Source: Clostridiales bacterium
GTDB lineage: Bacteria > Bacillota > Clostridia > Christensenellales > Pumilibacteraceae
Reading direction: 5' to 3'
Assembly: GCA_014799665.1 (NCBI GenBank)
Contig: JAAVHP010000004.1
Location: 291,821 to 355,820, forward strand
Length of the DNA stretch: 64,000 nucleotides
Part shown: positions 58,471 through 64,000 of the stretch, piece after piece
How the letters are laid out: each line of letters begins with the position of its first letter
Numbering within the stretch: position 1 is the first letter of the stretch
Translations under genes and position numbers: made by a program
Notes under the pieces: model-generated
Told to the model about the DNA's origin: nothing
Seen by the model: the letters and a program-made list of their open reading frames with translations, nothing else
Database searches by the model: none

Positions 58471-58758
58471 ATGATAACGGGTAGGATACTGAATAAGATA
58501 ATAAACATTTTTACGGGGCTGTTCGGCATAGCCACGCTCGTGCTTATGCTCATAGTATATCTCAATAATCTTGCGGGAATTATCCCGAGCGATATTGCGA
58601 TAAAAATCGGCGCAGCGCGTAACTATTGCACGCTCGCGACGGTGTTCTGCGCGGGCGTAGAGTTCACGCTCAAACGCAATATTATTTTCGCTATCGTGTT
58701 CGCGTGCATAATCGTGGCGGTCGCCGCGTTCATGATCTACACCGACGTGGCGATATAA
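58471..58758 (+). CDS. Small three-helix membrane protein, unknown
   Basis: 95 aa with three membrane helices (about 10-32, 40-62 and 70-92). No named family. AAAGGACGG before ATG. Only 12 bp before the YugP-type peptidase gene, so they form an operon and it may assist that membrane peptidase. Confidence 0.6.
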   Translation: MITGRILNKIINIFTGLFGIATLVLMLIVYLNNLAGIIPSDIAIKIGAARNYCTLATVFCAGVEFTLKRNIIFAIVFACIIVAVAAFMIYTDVAI

Positions 58759-58770
58759 AAGGAGGGTAGA

Positions 58771-59520
58771 ATGACGTTTACCGATTTATTTACAGATCCC
58801 GCATACTTGATATACGGTATCACAATGGTTTTGTTCATACCCATGCTGTTATTCAGCGTGATTGCGTCTATACGCGTCAATACCGTTTTCAGTAAGTATA
58901 ACGGCATTATGGGTTCGTCGGGAATTTCGGCACAGGGGTACGTGCGCAACTTCCTTGCCGAGCAGGGCGTAGACGGCATTAAGTTCGCCGCCGTGCGCGG
59001 TTCGCTTACCGATAACTTCAATCCCACGACTAAGACTATATCGCTGTCCGACACCGTGCGCAACTCGGCGTCGATCGGCGCGATAGGCGTCGCCTGCCAC
59101 GAGGCGGGGCACGCCGTTCAGCACGCCAAGAACTATTTCTTTTCTTCGGCTCGGCTCAAACTCGTGCCTATCGTCAATTTCGCAAGCACCATGATGTATC
59201 CCATATTTATAATAGGATATATTTTGGGGTTTGCCAGTCCTTACACTGCTATCGGCAGAATATTTTTGATGGTCGGTCTTGTCGTAATGGGACTTACTCT
59301 GTTGTTCTCGCTCGTCACGCTCCCCACCGAGTTCGACGCGAGCCGCAGAGCGTATAAATACCTCAAAACCTGTTTGCTCCCCGACGAGGCGGCGGGCGTT
59401 AAAAAAGTTCTCCGCGCCGCGGCTATGACCTACGTGGCTTCGTTCATGGTGACGGCGTTGCAGTTCCTGCGTTTGCTCGCGATTCTAATGATGGGAAGAA
59501 ATAGAAATAGAAATAGGTAA
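58771..59520 (+). CDS. YugP-type zinc metallopeptidase
   Basis: 249 aa. One N-terminal membrane helix (about 10-33), the zinc motif HEAGHAVQHA (about 110-119), two central helices (about 125-185), and LPTEFDASRRAYKYL with the third ligand region (about 190-204). This matches the neutral zinc metallopeptidase_2 (YugP) family, membrane-bound proteases of Bacillota with unclear substrates. AAAGGAGGG before ATG 58771. Confidence 0.88.
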   Translation: MTFTDLFTDPAYLIYGITMVLFIPMLLFSVIASIRVNTVFSKYNGIMGSSGISAQGYVRNFLAEQGVDGIKFAAVRGSLTDNFNPTTKTISLSDTVRNSASIGAIGVACHEAGHAVQHAKNYFFSSARLKLVPIVNFASTMMYPIFIIGYILGFASPYTAIGRIFLMVGLVVMGLTLLFSLVTLPTEFDASRRAYKYLKTCLLPDEAAGVKKVLRAAAMTYVASFMVTALQFLRLLAILMMGRNRNRNR

Positions 59521-59594
59521 GTATAGATAGCGGGTAAGGTATATTTTCTTATCCGCTATTTTTAAAGTGGCGGGAAAGTTATATATAACGATAT

Positions 59595-59683
59595 GAATTT
59601 AATCGGGTGGAACGACCAACGAACCACATAAGTAAACACACGAAACTAAAAGTTTCTTGCCTACTTCTTTTCAAAGAAGTAGG
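59595..59683. repeat. Long copy of the CTACTTCTTT repeat
   Basis: AATTTAATCGGGTGG, a spacer with CACACGAAACTAAAAGTTTCTTG, then CCTACTTCTTT-TC-AAAGAAGTAGG (59660-59683), 8 bp before the rplM promoter. Nearly the same layout as 50850-50929. Confidence 0.75.
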
Positions 59684-59691
59684 GGAAATAG

Positions 59692-59720
59692 TTGACAAAT
59701 AGTAATATTTATTGTATAAT
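59692..59720 (+). promoter_or_regulatory. Promoter of rplM-rpsI
   Basis: TTGACA (59692-59697), 17 bp, TATAAT (59715-59720); start near 59727, leaving a 153-nt leader. Confidence 0.8.
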
Positions 59721-59726
59721 ACCGAT

Positions 59727-59879
59727 TGCACCGTGGAGTGTAGCGGTTTAGTCTACCCCGATATAAACCGAACGCTTTGCGGAAGCGCGGCGGCGTGAAA
59801 CGTTTGCGCTTATCGTTCGGGTATGTTCAGTCACGTACGCGAACGCCATAAAAAACTATTTTTTACGAGGTTGTTTTCG
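59727..59879 (+). ncRNA. Structured leader of rplM (L13-leader-like)
   Basis: A stem CCGAACG (59768-59774) with CGTTCGG (59814-59820) encloses smaller hairpins such as CGCTT/GAAGCG. Many Bacillota carry an autoregulatory L13 leader at this place; the match is by position and folding, not by a consensus check. Confidence 0.5.
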
Positions 59880-60365
59880 ATGAAAACATTGATGGCAAAT
59901 AAGGTTAATTCCCGTACCGCCGATTACAAGATCGGTGGCAAGGAATACACGCGCAACTGGTACGTCGTCGACGCGGCGGGCGTTCCGCTCGGCAGGCTTG
60001 CTTCGCAGGTCGCAGCCGTTCTCAAAGGCAAGACCAAACCCGAGTACACCCCCAACAGCGACGTAGGCGATTTCGTTATCGTTATCAATACGGACAAGGT
60101 AGTGCTCACGGGCGACAAGCTCAACAAAAAGCTTCGCACCTACCACACCGGGTACATGGGCGGGCTCAAACAGCAGAAATATTCCCACTTCTTGGAAGAA
60201 AATTCGGACAAGGCTGTCGTCAAAGCGGTTAAGGGTATGCTTCCCAAAAATTCGCTCGGGCGCGCGATGGCTAAAAAGCTCAAAGTCTTCAAGGGCGCAG
60301 AGCACAACCATCAAGCACAAAAACCTACACCGCTCGCTATCGTTTACAACGACAGCGCCAAATAA
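59880..60365 (+). CDS. rplM: 50S ribosomal protein L13
   Basis: 161 aa from ATG 59880 (MKTLMANKVNS), with GAGG upstream; a start at the next Met (MANKVNS) would be 157 aa. Signature pieces RNWYVVDAAGVPLGRLASQV, VGDFVIVINTDKVVLTGDK and KMYHTGY-like RTYHTGYMGG are present, and it ends in HQAQKPTPL, as in L13. An early-assembly large-subunit protein. First gene of the usual rplM-rpsI pair (19 bp). Confidence 0.95.
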   Translation: MKTLMANKVNSRTADYKIGGKEYTRNWYVVDAAGVPLGRLASQVAAVLKGKTKPEYTPNSDVGDFVIVINTDKVVLTGDKLNKKLRTYHTGYMGGLKQQKYSHFLEENSDKAVVKAVKGMLPKNSLGRAMAKKLKVFKGAEHNHQAQKPTPLAIVYNDSAK

Positions 60366-60384
60366 GATTACGAGGTAATATATC

Positions 60385-60801
60385 ATGGCAGCTAAATCCA
60401 CTGCGAAGAAGAAAGTTCAATATTGGGGCACGGGCAGGCGCAAAAAAGCCGTTGCGCGCGTAAGAGTTCTTGCGGGCGGCTCGGGCACGATCACCATTAA
60501 CAAGCGTTCGCTCGACGATTATTTCCCGCTCGACACGCTCAAACTTATCGTCAACCAGCCGTTTGCCGAGACCGATACCGTCGGCAAGTTCGACGTTATC
60601 GTCAACGTTCGCGGCGGCGGCTACACCGGTCAGGCGGGCGCTATCCGTCACGGCATTTCGCGCGCGCTCTGCAACGTGGACGCCACTTACCGTCCCGCGC
60701 TCAAAAAAGCAGGCTTCTTGACCCGCGACCCGAGAATGAAAGAGCGCAAGAAATACGGTCTTAAGAAAGCGCGTAAAGCTCCTCAGTTCTCCAAGCGTTA
60801 A
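60385..60801 (+). CDS. rpsI: 30S ribosomal protein S9
   Basis: 138 aa. QYWGTGRRKKAVARVRVL at the start, GGGYTGQAGAIRHGISRALC (the S9 signature) and the conserved C-terminus RDPRMKERKKYGLKKARKAPQFSKR, whose last residues reach the decoding centre. ATG follows GAGGTAAT. The DUF2804 gene follows after only 3 bp, an unusual third member of this operon. Confidence 0.96.
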   Translation: MAAKSTAKKKVQYWGTGRRKKAVARVRVLAGGSGTITINKRSLDDYFPLDTLKLIVNQPFAETDTVGKFDVIVNVRGGGYTGQAGAIRHGISRALCNVDATYRPALKKAGFLTRDPRMKERKKYGLKKARKAPQFSKR

Positions 60802-60804
60802 TCA

Positions 60805-61830
60805 ATGCATTCGCATTTGCTTGGGGTCGGCGAGCTTCTCGACGCACACGGCACGCTTCAACAGAGCGGGTACGCGTACTCGCAGGTCAAGTCTTACGAC
60901 CGTGCCGCGATCAAGGCGAGCAAGCTCCGTATCAAAGAGTGGGACTATTACTACTTCGGCGACAGCAAGTTCGCCGTGGCGCTCACCGTCGCAGACAACT
61001 CGTATATGTCGCTTGCGTCGGTGTCGCTTATCGACTTCGAGCATATTCGCTATATAACCAAGAGCAAGATCGGGCTGCTCAGTAGGGGCAAGCTCAATAT
61101 GCCGAGTACATGTTCGTGCGGCGACGTTAGAATAGCGAAAGGCGGCGTAAAAATCGAGTTCACGATTGACGAGACCGGACAGCGCAAGCTCAATGCCGAG
61201 TTTCCTAAGTTCGACGGAAAAACGAACTTTAAATGCGAGATCGAGCTCGATCCGACAACGGGCGATAACATAACGGTAGCTATCCCGTTCAAAAAGCGCA
61301 AACAGTTCTATTACAACACCAAGATCAATTGTCTGTGCGGCAAGGGCTGGTTCGAGGTCGGCGACGAACGGTATACGTTCGACAACGGCATCGGCGGGCT
61401 CGACTGGGGCAGGGGCGTTTGGCCGTATAAGAATAAATGGTATTGGTCGTCGCTGTCGTGCGTTCTGGACGACGGCACGCCGTTCGGGCTAAACCTGGGC
61501 TATGGCTTCGGTATGCCGACGGCGAGCGAGAACGTCATTTTCTACAACGGCAAGGCGAACAAGCTACGCAACGTAACTTTCGATATCCCGTTTACGCTTG
61601 AAAAGCCGGACTACCTTAAACCGTGGAAGATCGCGGACGATAGCGGTAGGCTGGATATAACGTTCTTCCCCATGGTCGACAGGAAAGATAAAATGCACGC
61701 GCTGTGCCTAATGACCGACCAGCACCAGGTGTTCGGGAAGTTCTACGGCAACGTGACGCTCGACGACGGACGAGTGATCGCCGTCACGAACAAAATCGGC
61801 TTCGCCGAATACGTTCGAAACAAATGGTAA
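60805..61830 (+). CDS. DUF2804 family protein
   Basis: 341 aa, soluble, beta-rich. GVGELLDAHGTLQQSGYA (about 6-23), RIKEWDYYYFGDSKFAVALT (about 46-65), and GIGGLDWGRGVWPYKNKWYW (about 198-217) are DUF2804 hallmarks; the fold is thought to resemble lipocalin-like or hydroxyneurosporene-synthase-type beta barrels. Function unknown. It starts 3 bp after rpsI, with its ribosome binding site not evident, so it is probably co-translated with rpsI. Confidence 0.8.
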   Translation: MHSHLLGVGELLDAHGTLQQSGYAYSQVKSYDRAAIKASKLRIKEWDYYYFGDSKFAVALTVADNSYMSLASVSLIDFEHIRYITKSKIGLLSRGKLNMPSTCSCGDVRIAKGGVKIEFTIDETGQRKLNAEFPKFDGKTNFKCEIELDPTTGDNITVAIPFKKRKQFYYNTKINCLCGKGWFEVGDERYTFDNGIGGLDWGRGVWPYKNKWYWSSLSCVLDDGTPFGLNLGYGFGMPTASENVIFYNGKANKLRNVTFDIPFTLEKPDYLKPWKIADDSGRLDITFFPMVDRKDKMHALCLMTDQHQVFGKFYGNVTLDDGRVIAVTNKIGFAEYVRNKW

Positions 61831-61847
61831 ACAACAATTAAATACTA

Positions 61848-61869
61848 CCGTCCGTGATAGCACGGACGG
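61848..61869. repeat. Perfect 9-bp hairpin just before tRNA-Ser
   Basis: CCGTCCGTG-ATAG-CACGGACGG ends 5 bp before the tRNA. It lacks a T tail, so it may be a processing or pausing structure rather than a terminator. Confidence 0.5.
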
Positions 61870-61874
61870 CGAAT

Positions 61875-61964
61875 GGAGAGATGGCTGAGCGGCTGAAGGC
61901 ACTCGCTTGGAAAGCGGGCATACTGTAACAGGTATCGCGGGTTCGAACCCCGCTCTCTCCGCCA
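61875..61964 (+). tRNA. tRNA-Ser(GGA)
   Basis: 90 nt including an encoded CCA. Acceptor GGAGAGA/TCTCTCC, anticodon stem-loop CGC-TTGGAAA-GCG (anticodon GGA, reads UCC/UCU), long variable arm ATACTGTAACAGGTAT and T arm GCGGGTTCGAACCCCGC, as expected for a class II serine tRNA. Confidence 0.95.
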
Positions 61965-61991
61965 TATTTAGTACCCGAAAAGGATGCTGAC

Positions 61992-62030
61992 AAAAAATCA
62001 CCGAACATATAGTGTGTTCGGTGATTTTTT
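61992..62030 (+). terminator. Terminator after tRNA-Ser
   Basis: AAAAAATCACCGAACA pairs with TGTTCGGTGATTTTTT around a short loop. Confidence 0.9.
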
Positions 62031-62156
62031 GCTATACACAGATACAAAATATAGTAATAGCAATACTGAAAACTATCTTTGTTTTTTATGGATGGCTTTT
62101 TAGAGTTTTTGAAATGAACAGGATTTGAACGCCATGTCTTTTCCAATTACGCTTTT

Positions 62157-63032
62157 CTACATTATTTCTTGCAATCGTTTCAAAAATATTTCCGCGCATT
62201 TCGGAAAGACCTGATACTTCTTCCAAGCAATATCAAGATGAGAAATAAGAGTGGGGTAAAGCGGTCTGAAACAAAGATTGCTGTTTCCGCTCGTGTTAAT
62301 GATTTTGTCGAGAGTGACGGCATAACCAACGCCTTCTTCTACAAGTAGCGACATATTGTATAGCAAATTGCCCGTTGCGATTACGCTGAGTTCTTCCGTG
62401 TCTTTTCTGAACCATTCGCTTATCATATTTTTGCCGTGCGCTTGGCGAGAAAGAATAAGCGGTTTATCCCATAAATCTTCGGGCGATATGTTTTCCTTTT
62501 CGGCAAGCGGGCTGTCTTTTCTCATAAGCACGCCCCAAGTATCATAGAGCGGCAACTGAATATAATCGTATTTGCTCACGTCAAATGGCTCTATAAAAAT
62601 ACCAAAATCAATAAGCCCTTTATCAAGCCTTTCAGAAATCGTACCGCTGTCGCCGCTGAACAAATGATATTTGACGTCAGGGTAATCTTTTTGCACGCTA
62701 TGAGCTGTTTTTGCTATAAGTCCCATAACATAGCTTTCTCCGCCGCCAATATGAATATCGCCGCTAATATCCGTAATGGGTGCATTCAATTCGTTTTCGG
62801 TCTTGTTATACAATTCGATAATTTCTTCCGCACGCTTGCGAAGTAGCTGTCCTGCTTCCGTGAGCGTGATTTTTCTTGTACCGCGAATAAAAAGCTGTTG
62901 TCCTATTTCTTTTTCAAGGTTTTGCATTTGCCGTGATAGATTGGGTTGGGTAACAAATAATGCTTCCGCTGCTTTGGAAATGCTTTGTTCACGGGCAACC
63001 GCCAAAAAGTATTTTAATTCTCTCAATTCCAT
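62157..63032 (-). CDS. LysR-family transcriptional regulator
   Basis: 291 aa. Winged helix-turn-helix at residues 1-60 (ELRELKYFLAVAREQSISKAAEALFVTQPNLSRQMQNLE, split here by eye at 2-40), then a linker helix and an effector-binding periplasmic-binding-like domain (about 90-291). Ribosome binding site AAGGCGG before ATG. It is divergent from the flavoprotein/hydrolase genes, 137 bp apart, the classic layout in which a LysR protein controls its neighbours and itself. A small aromatic or redox-linked effector is plausible given those neighbours. Confidence 0.9.
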   Translation of the reverse strand: MELRELKYFLAVAREQSISKAAEALFVTQPNLSRQMQNLEKEIGQQLFIRGTRKITLTEAGQLLRKRAEEIIELYNKTENELNAPITDISGDIHIGGGESYVMGLIAKTAHSVQKDYPDVKYHLFSGDSGTISERLDKGLIDFGIFIEPFDVSKYDYIQLPLYDTWGVLMRKDSPLAEKENISPEDLWDKPLILSRQAHGKNMISEWFRKDTEELSVIATGNLLYNMSLLVEEGVGYAVTLDKIINTSGNSNLCFRPLYPTLISHLDIAWKKYQVFPKCAEIFLKRLQEIM

Positions 63033-63051
63033 AATACACCGCCTTGTACAA

Positions 63052-63081
63052 AGTATAGCATAAATTCAATATGCGTGTCAA
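63052..63081 (-). promoter_or_regulatory. Promoter of the LysR gene
   Basis: On the minus strand TTGACA (63076-63081), 18 bp, TATACT (63052-63057). Confidence 0.65.
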
Positions 63082-63109
63082 TTATGGGTATGTCATAAAA
63101 TATAAGTAT

Positions 63110-63138
63110 TTGATATATGATTAAAATTGCCGTATAAT
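63110..63138 (+). promoter_or_regulatory. Promoter of the flavoprotein gene
   Basis: TTGATA (63110-63115), 17 bp, TATAAT (63133-63138). The AT-rich stretch between the two divergent promoters is the likely LysR binding region. Confidence 0.65.
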
Positions 63139-63169
63139 ATAGCCATACAAGGATTTTAGGAGAATAAAA

Positions 63170-63700
63170 ATGAACATTTTAGTTCTGAATGGCAGACCGC
63201 GCCCTAACGGTAACACAAAGAAAATGGTTGAAGCATTCCGCAAAGGTGCTGAATCGGTAGGACACGCCGTGCATATTATCGACGTTTGCAAAAAGAATAT
63301 CGGTGGGTGCATTGCCTGCGAGTATTGCCATACAAAAGGAAACGGTAGTTGTATGCAAAAAGACGATATGCAGGAAATATATGCGCTTTTGAAAACTTCC
63401 GAAATGTTGGTTATAGCATCGCCTATTTATTATCACGGAATATCGGGGCAACTGAAATGTGTTATAGACCGTTTCTATTCGGCGGCTTATCCCGTGTGTC
63501 CGCCTAATCTTAAAAAGGTCGCAATGATTTTAAGTTCGGGCGATTGCAAAATGTATGACGGTGCATTGTTTTCATTTAAGGGCGATTTCCTTGATTATCT
63601 CGGTTTGGAAAATATGGGCGTTTATACGGCGCACGGTTATGAGAACGGCTCGGATAAGAAGTTAAAAGAACTTGAAGCATTCGGGCGGTCGTTAAAATGA
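63170..63700 (+). CDS. NADPH-dependent FMN reductase / flavodoxin-fold protein
   Basis: 176 aa. Flavodoxin-like fold with the FMN phosphate loop LNGRPRPNGNTKKMV (about 5-19), the aromatic/Cys segment GGCIACEYCHTKGNGSCMQKDD (about 44-65, four Cys) and the isoalloxazine loop SPIYYHGISGQLK (about 84-96). It reduces flavin or quinone-like substrates with NAD(P)H. Good ribosome binding site (TTAGGAG). First gene of a small operon with an alpha/beta hydrolase, likely under LysR control. Confidence 0.88.
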   Translation: MNILVLNGRPRPNGNTKKMVEAFRKGAESVGHAVHIIDVCKKNIGGCIACEYCHTKGNGSCMQKDDMQEIYALLKTSEMLVIASPIYYHGISGQLKCVIDRFYSAAYPVCPPNLKKVAMILSSGDCKMYDGALFSFKGDFLDYLGLENMGVYTAHGYENGSDKKLKELEAFGRSLK

Positions 63701-63721
63701 AAAATATTAAGGAGTAAATAT

Positions 63722-64000
63722 ATGGATACGAAATTAAATTTGACGAAAGAATGGGATAAAGTTTTCCCTAAAAGCGAAAAGGTAAATCACGAAAAAGTTA
63801 TCTTTCACAACCGTTACGGAATAACGCTTGTGGCGGACCTGTATATACCGAAGAACGCAAAAGGCAAACTTCCCGCTATTGCGGTTTGCGGTCCGTTCGG
63901 CGCAGTAAAAGAACAGTCGTCGGGGCTTTACGCGCAGGAAATGGCAGAGCGCGGATTTTTGACGATTGCCTTCGATCCTTCCTTCACGGGTGAAAGCGGT
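63722..64000 (+). CDS. Alpha/beta hydrolase, N-terminal part (continues past the window)
   Basis: The first 93 residues are visible, from ATG 63722 with AAGGAG upstream. FHNRYGITLVADLYIPKNAK and KLPAIAVCGPFGAVKEQSSG followed by AEMAERGFLTIAFDPSFTGESG-type sequence match the N-terminus of dienelactone-hydrolase-like or acetylxylan-esterase-like alpha/beta hydrolases. The nucleophile lies outside the window. 21 bp after the flavoprotein gene, so the same operon. Confidence 0.75.
   Translation, partial: MDTKLNLTKEWDKVFPKSEKVNHEKVIFHNRYGITLVADLYIPKNAKGKLPAIAVCGPFGAVKEQSSGLYAQEMAERGFLTIAFDPSFTGESG

Noticed and set aside
11821..59683. CRISPR array
   Set aside because: The hairpin repeats are scattered over tens of kilobases with unequal spacing, and no cas genes are present.
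1..64000. Insertion sequences or group II introns
   Set aside because: No transposase, reverse transcriptase or typical terminal repeats were seen besides small foldback repeats.

Overview
This window looks like a chromosome segment of an uncultured gut-type member of the Bacillota (class Clostridia; Christensenellales-like is a guess). The grounds are sigma-A promoters of the TTGACA-N17-TATAAT type, AAGGAG ribosome binding sites, a rplM-rpsI pair, a walJ-like to rlmH order, ATP-type PEP carboxykinase, surface proteins built from InlB-type repeats, and families common in Clostridia (DUF5685, DUF2804, AlkZ-related). No species can be named from the sequence alone.

Region 1 (1-9475) is an integrated element that runs off the left edge. 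A minus-strand run of small genes leads through a cytosine methyltransferase, a protein with an acidic tail, two large secreted and membrane-anchored proteins, and the start of a Zot-like ATPase. An XRE repressor with three palindromic operators and a tyrosine integrase lie at the right end, next to the 3' end of tRNA-Thr(CGT). The gene order (putative ssDNA-binding protein, adsorption-type proteins, Zot ATPase) fits a filamentous-phage (inovirus-like) prophage.

Region 2 (9476-10082) is non-coding: the tRNA-Thr, a decayed second tRNA-Thr copy filled with hairpins, and a promoter-driven, about 280-nt, multi-arm RNA that folds almost end to end ahead of a DUF2695 gene.

Region 3 (10083-27663) holds corA, a truncated and a full-length subtilase with InlB repeats, an acidic membrane protein, ROK glucokinase, rubrerythrin, hydrolases, a heavy-metal permease behind a leader peptide, dnaX with an A10 slippage site, and glutamine-dependent nadE.

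Region 4 (27911-33301) is the most striking part: a tight five-gene operon encoding a TIR-domain membrane protein, an SPFH/zinc-ribbon protein, a small helical protein, an ESCRT-III-like coiled-coil protein and a Vps4-like MIT-AAA ATPase. It reads as a bacterial membrane-remodelling or envelope-defence module.

Region 5 (33428-64000) is mostly housekeeping: aspC, thrC-like, trpS, DUF5685 and J-like proteins, a PHP phosphatase, a 1.9-kDa-residue-scale (about 1,936 aa) phase-variable-looking lipoprotein, rsmA, pckA, a fumarase operon, the walJ-CPBP-CPBP-rlmH operon, an M14 peptidase, tadA, a YugP-type peptidase, rplM-rpsI with a structured leader, tRNA-Ser, and a LysR-regulated flavoprotein/hydrolase pair that runs off the right edge.

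Two genome-wide habits stand out. Many promoters put the transcription start exactly on the start codon (leaderless mRNAs: the 16687, 20981, 22528, 22665, 23848, 53515, 53599 and 57059 genes). A family of CTACTTCTTT hairpins also sits in at least nine intergenic gaps.
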